Source of the DNA: Streptomyces canus
GTDB lineage: Bacteria; Actinomycetota; Actinomycetes; Streptomycetales; Streptomycetaceae
Assembly: GCF_001514145.1 (NCBI RefSeq)
Contig: NZ_KQ948672.1
Location: forward strand, 62,001-126,000
Length of the DNA stretch: 64,000 nucleotides
Direction of reading: 5' to 3'
The notes below the pieces were generated by a model. That model saw only the letters and a list, made by a program, of their open reading frames with translations. It did not search any database and was not told the origin of the DNA. A program made the position numbers and the translations under genes. This document shows, one piece after another, positions 22,935 through 32,482 of this stretch; position 1 is the stretch's first letter, and each line of letters begins with the position of its first letter.

Positions 22935-25235
22935 CTATGAGTCGGCGGATCGCGGTTCCAGCCGGACGACGACGGACTTCGACGTGGGGGTGTTGCTGAT
23001 GGCCGCCGTGGAGTCCAGCGGTACGAGGACGTTGGTCTCGGGGAAGTAGGCGGCACAGCACCCTCGGGGCGTCGGGTACGACACGGTCCGGAAGGCGGGC
23101 GCCCTGCGCTCCACGCCGTCGCCGTACTCGCTGACGATGTCGACGAGGTCCCCGTCGGCGAGGCCGCGCTCGGCGAGGTCGTCGGAGTGCAGGAAGAGGA
23201 CCCGGCGGCCCTGGTGGACACCGCGGTAGCGGTCGTCCAGGCCGTAGATGGTGGTGTTGTACTGGTCGTGGGACCGGAGCGTCTGCAGCAACAGCCGGCC
23301 CGGCGGGACCTTGGGGCTCTCCAGCGGGTTGGCGGTGAAGTTGGCCAGGCCGGTGGCGGTCGTGAACCGGCGCTCGTCGCGGGGCGGGTGCGGCAGGGCG
23401 AAGCCGCCCGGCTGCCGTACCCGGGTGTTGAAGTCCTCGAAGCCGGGGATCACGCGTTCGATGCGGTCGCGGATGCGGTCGTAGTCCGACGCGAAGTCGC
23501 CCCATGGCATCTGCGGACCTGTTTCCCCGAGGGTGGCCGCTGCCATCCGGCAGATGATCGCGACCTCGCTCAGCAGGTGCTCGGACGCGGGCGCGAGCCG
23601 CCCTCGCGAGAGGTGCACCATGCCCATGGAGTCCTCCACCGTGACCAGTTGGGGCCCGCTGGGCCGCAGGTCGGCTTCGGTCCGTCCGAGGCACGGAAGG
23701 ATGAGGGCCTGCTCTCCGGCGATGACATGCGAGCGATTGAGCTTGGTCGAGATCTGGACGGTGAGGCGGCAACGGCGCAGCGCCTGCTCGGTCAGCTCGG
23801 TGTCGGGGGCCGCGGCGACGAAGTTGCCGCCCAGCGCGACGAAGACCCGTACGTCACCGTCGCGCATGGCGCGGATGCTGTCGACGGCGTCGTGCCCGTG
23901 GTGCCGCGGGGGCGTGAACGCGAACTCGGCGCCGAGCGCGTCCAGGAACGGGTCGTCCGGCTTCTCGTAGATGCCCATCGTGCGGTCGCCCTGCACATTG
24001 GAGTGGCCGCGCACCGGGCAGAGGCCGGCGCCGGGGCGACCGATGTTGCCGCGCAGCAGAAGGAAGTTGACGACGTCGCGGATGGTGGGCACGGAGTGCT
24101 TGTGCTGGGTGAGTCCCATCGCCCAGCAGACGACGATCTTCTCGGCGGCCAGCACGTGGTCGAACGCTTCCCGGATCTCCGCCTCGGGCAACCCGGTGGC
24201 CTGAAGGATCTCGTCCCACGACGCCTTGCGGGCGTGCTCGGCGAACTCCTCGAAGCCATGTGTGTACCGCTCGATGAAGGAGGCGTCCAGGGTGCCGGGC
24301 GTCTCGTCCTCCGCCTCCAGCAGCATGCGGTTGAAAGCCTGGAACAGCGCCTGGTCGCCGCCCAGCCTGATCTGGAGGAACTGGTCCGCCAGCTTGGTGC
24401 CGCCGCCGATGACACCGGAGGGCTTCTGTGGGTTCTTGAACCGGATCAGTCCCGCCTCGGGCAGCGGGTTGACGGCGATGACGCGGGCACCCTGCTGCTT
24501 GGCCCTCTCCAGCGCGGAGAGCATCCGGGGGTGGTTCGTGCCGGGGTTCTGGCCCACCACGAGGATGAGATCGGCCTCGTAGAGATCTTCCAGGCTGACG
24601 CTGCCCTTGCCGATGCCGATGGTCTCCACAAGGGCCGAGCCGCTGGACTCGTGGCACATGTTGGAGCAGTCCGGCAGGTTGTTGGTACCGAAGGCGCGCA
24701 CGAAGAGCTGGTAGAGGAACGCGGCCTCGTTGCTCGCCCGTCCGGAGGTGTAGAAGGCGGCCTGGTCCGGATTGTCGAGCGCGTCGAGTTCGCGGGCGAT
24801 CACGGCGAACGCGTCGTCCCAGGAAATCGGCCGGTAGCGGTCGGCGCCGGCCGGGCGGTACATGGGGTGGGTGAGACGTCCCTGCTGCCCGAGCCAGTAG
24901 TCGCTGCGCGGAAGCAGATCCTCCAGGGTGTGCTCGGCGAAGAAGTCCGGGGTCACCCGGCGCACGGTGGCCTCCTCGGCCACCGCCTTGGCACCGTTCT
25001 CGCAGAACTCCGCCCTGTGCCGGTGGTCGGGCTCGGGCCAGGCACAGCCCGGACAGTCGAAGCCCTGCTTCTGATTGACCCGGAGCAGAGTGAGGAGGCT
25101 GCGACGGGCCCCCATCTGTTCGCCGGCATGCCGCAACGAGGAGGTGACCGCGGGGAGACCGGCGGCGTACTCCTTCGGCGGGCCGACCCGCAGTCGGGCG
25201 TCGCCGGGGTCCTCGGCAGGTGGCTTGCGAGTCAT
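22935..25235 (-). CDS. FdhF/YdeP-family molybdopterin oxidoreductase, probable formate dehydrogenase
   Basis: A 766-aa bis-molybdopterin-guanine-dinucleotide enzyme. The N-terminal cysteine region DCPGCAWPEPDHRHRAEFC marks this subfamily. SNMCHESSG, VVGQNPGTNHPRML, GLTQHKHSVPTIRDVVN and GHSNVQGDRTMG are typical of its catalytic domain, and the C-terminal beta-barrel has LRSHDQYNTTIYGLDDR. The ATG at 25235 is preceded by GGAG at a longish distance. An operator near-match lies about 100 bp upstream. In this island it most likely oxidises formate from PurU and the formaldehyde route to CO2. The electron acceptor and any accessory subunit are not encoded here; YdeP proteins of other function exist. 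Confidence 0.82.
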   Translation of the reverse strand: MTRKPPAEDPGDARLRVGPPKEYAAGLPAVTSSLRHAGEQMGARRSLLTLLRVNQKQGFDCPGCAWPEPDHRHRAEFCENGAKAVAEEATVRRVTPDFFAEHTLEDLLPRSDYWLGQQGRLTHPMYRPAGADRYRPISWDDAFAVIARELDALDNPDQAAFYTSGRASNEAAFLYQLFVRAFGTNNLPDCSNMCHESSGSALVETIGIGKGSVSLEDLYEADLILVVGQNPGTNHPRMLSALERAKQQGARVIAVNPLPEAGLIRFKNPQKPSGVIGGGTKLADQFLQIRLGGDQALFQAFNRMLLEAEDETPGTLDASFIERYTHGFEEFAEHARKASWDEILQATGLPEAEIREAFDHVLAAEKIVVCWAMGLTQHKHSVPTIRDVVNFLLLRGNIGRPGAGLCPVRGHSNVQGDRTMGIYEKPDDPFLDALGAEFAFTPPRHHGHDAVDSIRAMRDGDVRVFVALGGNFVAAAPDTELTEQALRRCRLTVQISTKLNRSHVIAGEQALILPCLGRTEADLRPSGPQLVTVEDSMGMVHLSRGRLAPASEHLLSEVAIICRMAAATLGETGPQMPWGDFASDYDRIRDRIERVIPGFEDFNTRVRQPGGFALPHPPRDERRFTTATGLANFTANPLESPKVPPGRLLLQTLRSHDQYNTTIYGLDDRYRGVHQGRRVLFLHSDDLAERGLADGDLVDIVSEYGDGVERRAPAFRTVSYPTPRGCCAAYFPETNVLVPLDSTAAISNTPTSKSVVVRLEPRSADS

Positions 25236-25332
25236 CTGTAGCGCTACTCCGCGGTAATAGGGGAAACAGAGCCATTCCATCGCCGGGCATCGCGGCCGCC
25301 GTTCGGGGAGCCGCCCCACCAGAGATAGGCCT

Positions 25333-25349
25333 GTTGCTAATTACACAAC
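25333..25349. promoter_or_regulatory. GTTGC-N7-GCAAC operator (one mismatch) upstream of the formate dehydrogenase
   Basis: GTTGC-taattac-ACAAC is followed by a further half-site, GATACGCAACAG (25358-25369). This is the outermost member of the regulon set. Confidence 0.62.
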
Positions 25350-25369
25350 AGTATCTTGATACGCAACAG

Positions 25370-25634
25370 CCCTAAGGAAGCCCGACCCGCGGGCCCCCTG
25401 TCAAGGCCACCGCTCTGCCGATTCGAGGCGGCGCCCGGCTTGCACACCGCCCTCGTCGCGGCAGACACCGAAGGTGCGATTGACTGTGCGCCCGGCCAGG
25501 CGGAACTACCTTCCAGCCCTGGACAACGCCCGCACACGCAGCGCGAGGCCCGGGTTGCGTCCATGGAGATGGTGTACGGGTTCGACCTGATCCGGGGGTT
25601 TGCTCCGGCGTCAGGATGATGCCCGCATAGATGA
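25370..25634. other. Intergenic junction between catabolic island and mobile DNA
   Basis: No convincing gene is visible. The open frames here have atypical codon use and match no family I know. The left end of the IS256-family element lies somewhere between about 25560 and 25635. Confidence 0.5.
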
Positions 25635-26952
25635 ACGGCCACCGGCTGATCTTCGAGGTGTCGAAGCCTCGAAGGAGATCAGCACGATGACCGCACCCGA
25701 CAGTCTGCCCCTGCACGCCCTCGCCGAGGACAACCTCGCCGCGGCGAGTCCCGATCTGCTGCGCGCGATGATCAAGACGTTCGCCGATGCCCTCATGTCC
25801 GCCGAGGCCGACGCTCTCTGCAACGCCGAATACGGGCAGGTCAGCGACGAGAGGGTCAACCACCGCAACGGATATCGCCCGCGCGAGTGGGACACGAGGG
25901 CCGGCACCGTCGAACTCGCCATCCCCAAGCTCAGGAGCGGGAGTTACTTCCCGCACTGGCTTCTGGAACGACGTCGCCGAGCCGAGCAGGCCCTCATCTC
26001 GGTGGTCGCCACCGCCTACCTGCTGGGCGTGTCCACCCGCCGTGTCGAGAAGCTCGCCGAGTCGCTCGGCGTCACTCAGCTGTCCAAGTCGCAGGTCTCG
26101 GCGATGGCCCGGCACCTCGACGAGCAGGTCGCTGCCTTCCGCAACCGGCCCCTGGATCAGGGCCCCTACGCGTTCGTCTGGGTCGATGCGCTGACCCAGA
26201 AGGTCCGCGAGGGCGGCCGGATCATCAACGTCCACGCCCTGATCGCGGTCGGTGTCAACGCCGACGGTCACCGCGAGATCCTCGGCATCGACGTCGCCAC
26301 CGCCGAGGACGGCGCCGGCTGGCTGGCCTTCCTGCGCTCTCTGATCGCCCGCGGCCTGTCCGGCGTCCAGCTGGTCATCTCGGACGCGCACGCCGGCCTG
26401 GTTGACGCCATCGGCGCGGTCCTGCCCGGAGCAGGATGGCAGCGATGCCGCACTCATTACGCCCGCAATCTGCTCAGCCAGGTCCCGAAATCGGCCCAGC
26501 CGTGGGTGGCCACGCTGCTGCGGACCGTCTTCGAACAACCCGACACCGACGCCGTGAAGGCCCAGATGCAGCACGTCCTGGACGCACTGGAGGCCAAGTT
26601 TCCCAAGGCCGCAGCCCACTTGGACACCGCCCAGCACGACCTGCTGGCCTTCACCGCGTTTCCGCGTGAGATCTGGCGGCAAATCTGGTCGAACAACCCG
26701 CAAGAGCGCCTGAACAAGGAAATCCGCCGCCGCACCGACGTGGTCGGCATCTTCCCCGACCGTGCCGCCGTTATCCGCCTGGTCGGCGCCGTGCTGGCCG
26801 AGCAGAACGACGAGTGGACCGAGGCCCGCCGCTACATGGGACTCGACCAGCTGGCAAGGCCCGCCTCCACCCGATCGAGTCAGAAACCAACGACACCACC
26901 CTGCCCACCGAACTCACCGCATAGCCTCAAAACGAGATCACCGAGTGGCCGT
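25635..26952 (+). mobile_element. IS256-family insertion sequence, ends approximate
   Basis: The left subterminal sequence ACGGCCACCGGCTGATCT (25635-25652) is matched in inverted orientation at 26935-26952, with 3 differences in 18. The transposase gene lies between. The true outer ends may extend some tens of bases further; no target-site duplication could be identified. Confidence 0.65.
25687..26924 (+). pseudogene. IS256-family transposase, frameshifted near its C-terminus
   Basis: DDE transposase of the mutator/IS256 type. The ATG follows GAAGGAG. The three catalytic acidic residues are visible in FVWVDALTQKV, QLVISDAHAGLVDAI and NNPQERLNKEIRRRTDVVG. One base is missing around 26850, in DQLA. 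The old frame would continue KARLHPIESETNDTTLPTEL and stop at 26924, whereas the present frame runs on to 27411 with meaningless sequence. The catalytic core is intact, so partial activity is conceivable, but the native tail is lost. Confidence 0.85.
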
Positions 26953-27021
26953 CGATACACCACTTCCGCGGACGTGACCGAGGCCCGCCGATCAGCACCA
27001 GCACCTGGCTCAACTACGCGT

Positions 27022-27460
27022 CAGGTCAGCGTTCACCCGGGCCGCCATCAAACCCGCGAAGCTCCGCGCAAGCGACTGGGCTTCGGGAGGACCTGCCCAA
27101 CCTGGCCTGACCAAGGGTCAGAAGAGTCGGCAAAGGTCAGCGAGAGGTCTGCCACAGCTGCCCGCGGCCGCCCTCCAGCAGGCGGCCGACAACATCCGCG
27201 CAGGTCAGCGCACCCTCCCCCGCGGCTTCAACGGCAGGGGCGGAAGTTCCGGAGCGGGCAGCGGATCACCGTCGTACCCCTTCACCTCACCGAAGCGGGA
27301 ACCCGACATCCAGTCCGCCCGCGCCTGTTCGATCTCTTCCTGGGACCGCCCGATCCAGTTCCAGAACATAGCTGGCCCTGTGCGCATATTCGCAGGTCAG
27401 CAACGATCTGAGGCTCTGGCGGTCAGCAAACTGTCAGCATCGGGCGTATGGGGTCAGCAG
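27022..27460 (+). repeat. Scattered direct repeats AGGTCAGC
   Basis: AGGTCAGCG occurs at 27022, 27134 and 27202, and GGTCAGCA at 27395, 27421 and 27452, all on the plus strand. Shorter relatives are at 27116 (GGTCAG) and 27432 (TGTCAGCA). The set surrounds the pirin fragment and ends at the 5' end of the broken integrase, like arm-type binding sites of a tyrosine integrase. Confidence 0.55.
27205..27378 (-). pseudogene. C-terminal fragment of a pirin-family protein
   Basis: About 57 residues match the end of pirins: GPAMFWNWIGRSQEEI, then ARADWMSGSRFGEVKGYDGD and the proline-rich tail PAPELPPLPLKPRG. The cupin core (normally about 250 preceding residues) is absent. The fragment lies between two clusters of AGGTCAGC repeats and next to an integrase relic, so the gene was probably cut by element insertion or deletion. 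Confidence 0.75.
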
Positions 27461-27463
27461 GTC

Positions 27464-28782
<1,319 letters not shown>

Positions 28783-28798
28783 GAGGAGGTCCTTCACG

Positions 28799-29339
28799 TG
28801 ATCGGCTTGATGCATTACGGCACCGTCAGTGCACACACCGCCCTGCGGATCCTCACCATCAACGGCAAGCCCACCAGCCTCGGAACAGCGATCATCGCCT
28901 TCGGACGCATCGCGAAGACCCGCCATGCTGGGCCTCTACGACAACCCCGATTTCCGGCGGCGGATCGAGGCCCAGAGCCGCCTTCACTATGAGCGCCACG
29001 AACCCGCCAAGCGCATCTGCCACGACTCGACGGCCCCTTCCCCGAGTACTAGCCGGGCCTCGAAGACCGGCTCGGCGCCCTGGGTCTCATGCGCAACTGC
29101 GTGGCCATCTTCAACACGACTACATCCAGAAGATCATCGCCAAACTCCGCGCGCAGGGTCAGGTCATCTCCGAGAACAAGCTCTGCCAGCTTTCCCCGCT
29201 GATTCACCGCCACATCAACATGCGCGACCAGTTCCGCTCCGAGTTGACCACCGAGAGCATGTTCGTGATCCCCGACCCGGGCCCCGTCGCCACCACTGAC
29301 GGCATCTCCATCAACGGGCCCGGCGTAGAAGGCCGCTGA
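28799..29339 (+). pseudogene. Tn3-family transposase C-terminal relic
   Basis: The last roughly 180 residues of a Tn3-type TnpA lie in shifting frames. The order is HYGTVSAHTALRILT, AIIAFGRIAKTRH, MLGLYDNPDFRRRIEAQ, LEDRLGALGL, then YIQKIIAKLRAQGQVISENK and LCQLSPLIHRHINM, to the stop at 29339. At least three frame changes and an in-frame TAG make it non-functional. A GTG with a good ribosome site at 28799 looks like a start but falls inside the relic. Terminal repeats were not found. Confidence 0.78.
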
Positions 29340-29704
29340 GCAGCATCCTCCTCCCCCCTACCCGGGCTGGCGCCTCCCAGAGGCGCCGGCTCCCTCATGC
29401 CAGCCCATGGCCGTGTGACCCGCAAGGCGGTGCTGTTCGCGCCAACGCCACGTCATCTTGTCACCGAGCCGCGAAAGCACAGCCTGACGAGGATCCGCCG
29501 GAACGAAGTCTTCAAGACCAGCCAGCCAAGGCGCCTCCCGGCGACATGCGTCCAGTAGCCCGCTCACGGTCACAGCCTTGGCGGAAGGCCACCCGGTTGA
29601 CGGCACAGCCAGCAGCTGCTGAAGGACGTCGCCGACCGACGCCCATCTTGCACCGGCGGGCCGCCCCTTTTGCCGGGACTGTTCCTGGGTCGGCGGCGAC
29701 TTCC
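29340..29704. other. Unassigned stretch within the mobile-element graveyard
   Basis: A minus-strand open frame (29358-29708, about 116 aa, containing VLQQLLAVPSTGWPSAKAV and LLDACRREAPWLAGLEDFV) is present. I recognise no family; it has no clear ribosome site and may be a leftover of a larger gene. Confidence 0.3.
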
Positions 29705-30036
29705 TCAACCGGCGTCCATGACCTCCTCACCGATGCTCATCCCGGCGGCGTCATGATGGACCCGGGCGGTGGTGCAGCTCGCACTGACCAGAGACAAGTC
29801 CGTCTTCCTCTGGCGGTCGGCCTCGGCGATCACGCCTTCCAGCAGTGCGGTGCAGACGCCGGCGTCCCTCCAGGCCCGGAAGCGGCCGTAGACCACAGGC
29901 CGAACTCGCCCGGCATCTCCCGCCACTGACTACTGCAACGGAACCGCCGGATCACCCCCACGAACTGCTCCCACAACCGTCCGAGGTACGGGCCGTACTC
30001 GCCGATCGGCAGAGAACGGCTCGATCAACCTCCACT
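29705..30036 (-). pseudogene. IS5-family transposase N-terminal relic
   Basis: Pieces of the common Streptomyces IS5-type transposase appear across two frames: PIGEYGPYLGRLWEQFVGVI, RFRCSSQWREMPGEFG, then GRFRAWRDAGVCTALLEGVI, ADRQRKTDLSLVSASCTTAR and VHHDAAGMSIGEEVMDA. The first catalytic Asp of the normal VDSTTARAHHDAAGM motif is replaced (ASCTTARVHHDAAGM), and the C-terminal catalytic half is missing. Confidence 0.75.
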
Positions 30037-30113
30037 GCCTGCCGGTGAATTGCCTGCCTCACGCGAACCCTTGACGCTGAACCGTTTCATTGCTTCTCTC
30101 GAAAGGCTGCTTC

Positions 30114-30127
30114 TGGGAGCGCTCCCA
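30114..30127. promoter_or_regulatory. Perfect CebR-type operator
   Basis: TGGGAGCGCTCCCA is the exact 14-bp palindrome known as the CebR box of cellobiose/cellulose-utilisation genes in Streptomyces. It lies 22 bp upstream of the esterase start, downstream of a TTGACG hexamer at 30071-30076, where a bound repressor would block transcription. Confidence 0.85.
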
Positions 30128-30149
30128 TCCCACGCCGAAAGGGACCCCT

Positions 30150-32147
30150 GTGCAGACCACCCCCCACGCCACCTCCTTACGCCGCCTCGCCCGTACCCTC
30201 GCTGCGCTCGTCACGGCCGTTCTCATCGCCTGCCTGCTGTCCTGGACGGGGAGCTCCCCCGCCCAGGCCGCGCCGGGTGACGGCTCGGTCTCCGACCCCA
30301 ACATCGTCTACGTCGGGCGCTGGGACACCAGCGCCGGCACGGCGGCGGTGCCCTCCTGGACCGGCGCCTACCTGCAGACCGCCTTCACCGGCACCACGGT
30401 GAAGGTCAAGGCGAGAGACGCGGTCAACCTGTACGCCGGCATCGACGGCGGCCCCGACGTCTTCCACCCCGGCGTGCGAGGCACGGTGAACCTCACTCCC
30501 CAGCCGTTGTCCGCCGGCACCCACACCCTGCGCATTGCGTACCGCTCCGGCGACACCGTCTTCCAGGGCCTGGTGCTGGACCCCGGCGCGCACACGGTCG
30601 CGCCGAACACCCCGTCCCGGCTCGTCGAGTTCGTCGGCGACTCCATCACCGCCGGCGCCCTCACGGACCGACTCGCACTCGACTCGTACGCCTGGAAGAC
30701 CGGCGAGCATCTGGGGGCGCGCCACACCCAGATCGCCCGATCCGGCCACTGCCTCGTCGCCCAGTCCGGATGCACGGGCCTGAGCACGCAGTTCTTCAGG
30801 ACGGCGAGCACGGGCGGCCAGAACTGGGACTTCTCCCGCTACCGGGCGGACGCCGTCGTCATCAACCTGGGCACCAACGACATCGGCCACGGCGTGACCG
30901 GCGCCGCCTTCCGGTCGGCGTACACCACCTTCCTCGCCGACCTTCGCGCCACCTACCCGAACGCACAGCTCTTCGCCGTGCAGACGCTCAAGAAGCGCTA
31001 CGTCACCGAGACCAGGGCGGCCGTCACCGCCCGCGCCGACGCCGGTGACAGCAGGGTGCACTACGTCGACACCACCGGCTGGCTGACCGACGGCACCGAC
31101 TACGAGGACGGCAACGGGCACCCCAACGAGGCGGGCCACACCAAGTTCGCGAACCGCCTCGCCCCCGTCATCGCCGCCCGACTCGGCGACCCTGCATCCA
31201 CCCTGGCGGCCGCTCCCGGCCAACCCGGCGACCCGAACATCAAGTTCGTGGGCCGCTGGGACACCAGGACCTCCACCGCCTACACCCCGTACTGGGCCGG
31301 CGCCTACTACCGGGTCGGCTTCACCGGCCGGACCGTCCAGCTCAAGCAGCGCGGGACGATCGACTTCTGGGCGCGGATCGACAACGGCCCGGTGAAGTTC
31401 TACGACGACGTCAAGGGGACGGTGAACCTGACGCCCTCCCCGCTGTCCGCCGGCAACCACACCCTGCAGGTCAACTACCAGGTGGTCGCCGGTTCCTACC
31501 GGGGTGACGCCGTCTTCCAGGGGCTGGTCCTCGACAGCGGCGCCACGACATTCGCACCGTCGGCGCCCGGCAAGCTGATCGAGTTCGTCGGCGACTCGAT
31601 CACGGTGGGGACGACGTCGTCGCAGAACGCCCGCACCGCGTACGGCTGGCTGATCGGGGAACGGCTCGGCACCGAGCACACCCAGATCGCCCAGGGCGGC
31701 GCCTGCCTGGTCGCCGCGGCGGACGGATGCGTCGGCCTGGAACGGCAGTTCACCAAGCTCAACCCGAACGCGGCCACCCCCGACTGGGACTTCTCCCGGT
31801 ACCAGGCGAACGCCGTCGTCATCAACCTCGGCACCAACGACGTGGGGCACGGGGTCAGTTCCGCGCAGTTCCAGACGGCGTACACCAGCCTGCTGCGCAA
31901 GGTCCGCGCCGCGTACCCCCAGGCGTGGATCTTCGCGTTGGAGACCTTCCGCGGCCGGTACGTCCCGCAGACCCAGGCGGCGGTCAAGGCGGCCGTCGAC
32001 GGCGGCGACTCCCGGGTGTCCTTCGTCGACACCACCGGCTGGCTGGGTTCGGGCGACCTGACGGACTCGGTCCACCCCAACGACCAGGGGCACCGCGTCA
32101 TCGCGGACCGGCTTGCGCCGGTGATCGCGGCGCGGCTCGGTATGTGA
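30150..32147 (+). CDS. Secreted double-domain SGNH/CE2-like carbohydrate esterase
   Basis: A 665-aa exported protein. The GTG at 30150 follows AAAGGG. The signal peptide is RRLARTLAALVTAVLIACLL, then SPAQA, with cleavage near residue 40. The mature protein is a tandem duplication of a jelly-roll plus SGNH hydrolase unit of CE2 type (about residues 48-350 and 358-665). Both copies keep the catalytic blocks: FVGDSIT (near 163 and 479), INLGTND (near 238 and 558) and the HPNEAGH or HPNDQGH catalytic histidine (near 322 and 640). It is likely an acetylesterase acting on plant polysaccharide, perhaps acetylated xylan or glucomannan. The CebR box suggests induction with cellulases. Confidence 0.88.
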   Translation: MQTTPHATSLRRLARTLAALVTAVLIACLLSWTGSSPAQAAPGDGSVSDPNIVYVGRWDTSAGTAAVPSWTGAYLQTAFTGTTVKVKARDAVNLYAGIDGGPDVFHPGVRGTVNLTPQPLSAGTHTLRIAYRSGDTVFQGLVLDPGAHTVAPNTPSRLVEFVGDSITAGALTDRLALDSYAWKTGEHLGARHTQIARSGHCLVAQSGCTGLSTQFFRTASTGGQNWDFSRYRADAVVINLGTNDIGHGVTGAAFRSAYTTFLADLRATYPNAQLFAVQTLKKRYVTETRAAVTARADAGDSRVHYVDTTGWLTDGTDYEDGNGHPNEAGHTKFANRLAPVIAARLGDPASTLAAAPGQPGDPNIKFVGRWDTRTSTAYTPYWAGAYYRVGFTGRTVQLKQRGTIDFWARIDNGPVKFYDDVKGTVNLTPSPLSAGNHTLQVNYQVVAGSYRGDAVFQGLVLDSGATTFAPSAPGKLIEFVGDSITVGTTSSQNARTAYGWLIGERLGTEHTQIAQGGACLVAAADGCVGLERQFTKLNPNAATPDWDFSRYQANAVVINLGTNDVGHGVSSAQFQTAYTSLLRKVRAAYPQAWIFALETFRGRYVPQTQAAVKAAVDGGDSRVSFVDTTGWLGSGDLTDSVHPNDQGHRVIADRLAPVIAARLGM

Positions 32148-32172
32148 GGGAGGGCCGGGGCCGCCGGGCACC

Positions 32173-32203
32173 CGCGCAGGCGGGCGCCTCCGCCGCCTGC
32201 GCG
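32173..32203 (+). terminator. Hairpin terminator after the esterase
   Basis: An 11-bp perfect stem (32173-32183 with 32193-32203) with a 9-nt loop, 25 bp after the stop. The remainder of the gap to 32482 shows no recognisable gene. Confidence 0.7.
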
Positions 32204-32482
32204 TACCTGCGCGGTCGCCCCTAGGGCCCCGGCTCCGGCTCGACGGCGAGACCGCCGCCCCCGGTGCCGACCAGGTCGGGGCAGGCTTGCGAGCCACTGT
32301 GGATCTCCCACTCCTGCCGGCAGCGAGCGGTTGTTCAGTACCCAAGGTCATCCGTCGGCGGGCCACCTCGGTGTCCGTGGGTACGAGGGCCGCCGTCGGC
32401 AGCCCAGTCGCCCACGGCGCCGACGGTCGCAGCCCTTTGACGATTCCGAGTCAGGCGGGAACTCCCGCCCGGCGGGGAATGC

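Noticed and set aside
28799-28936. GTG with a strong ribosome site suggesting a new gene start
   Set aside because: The reading falls in the middle of a Tn3 transposase relic whose frame is lost within 40 codons.
30177-32366. A 729-codon minus-strand frame opposite the double esterase
   Set aside because: Shadow frame with no motifs. The plus strand has signal peptide, ribosome site, operator and two intact SGNH domains.
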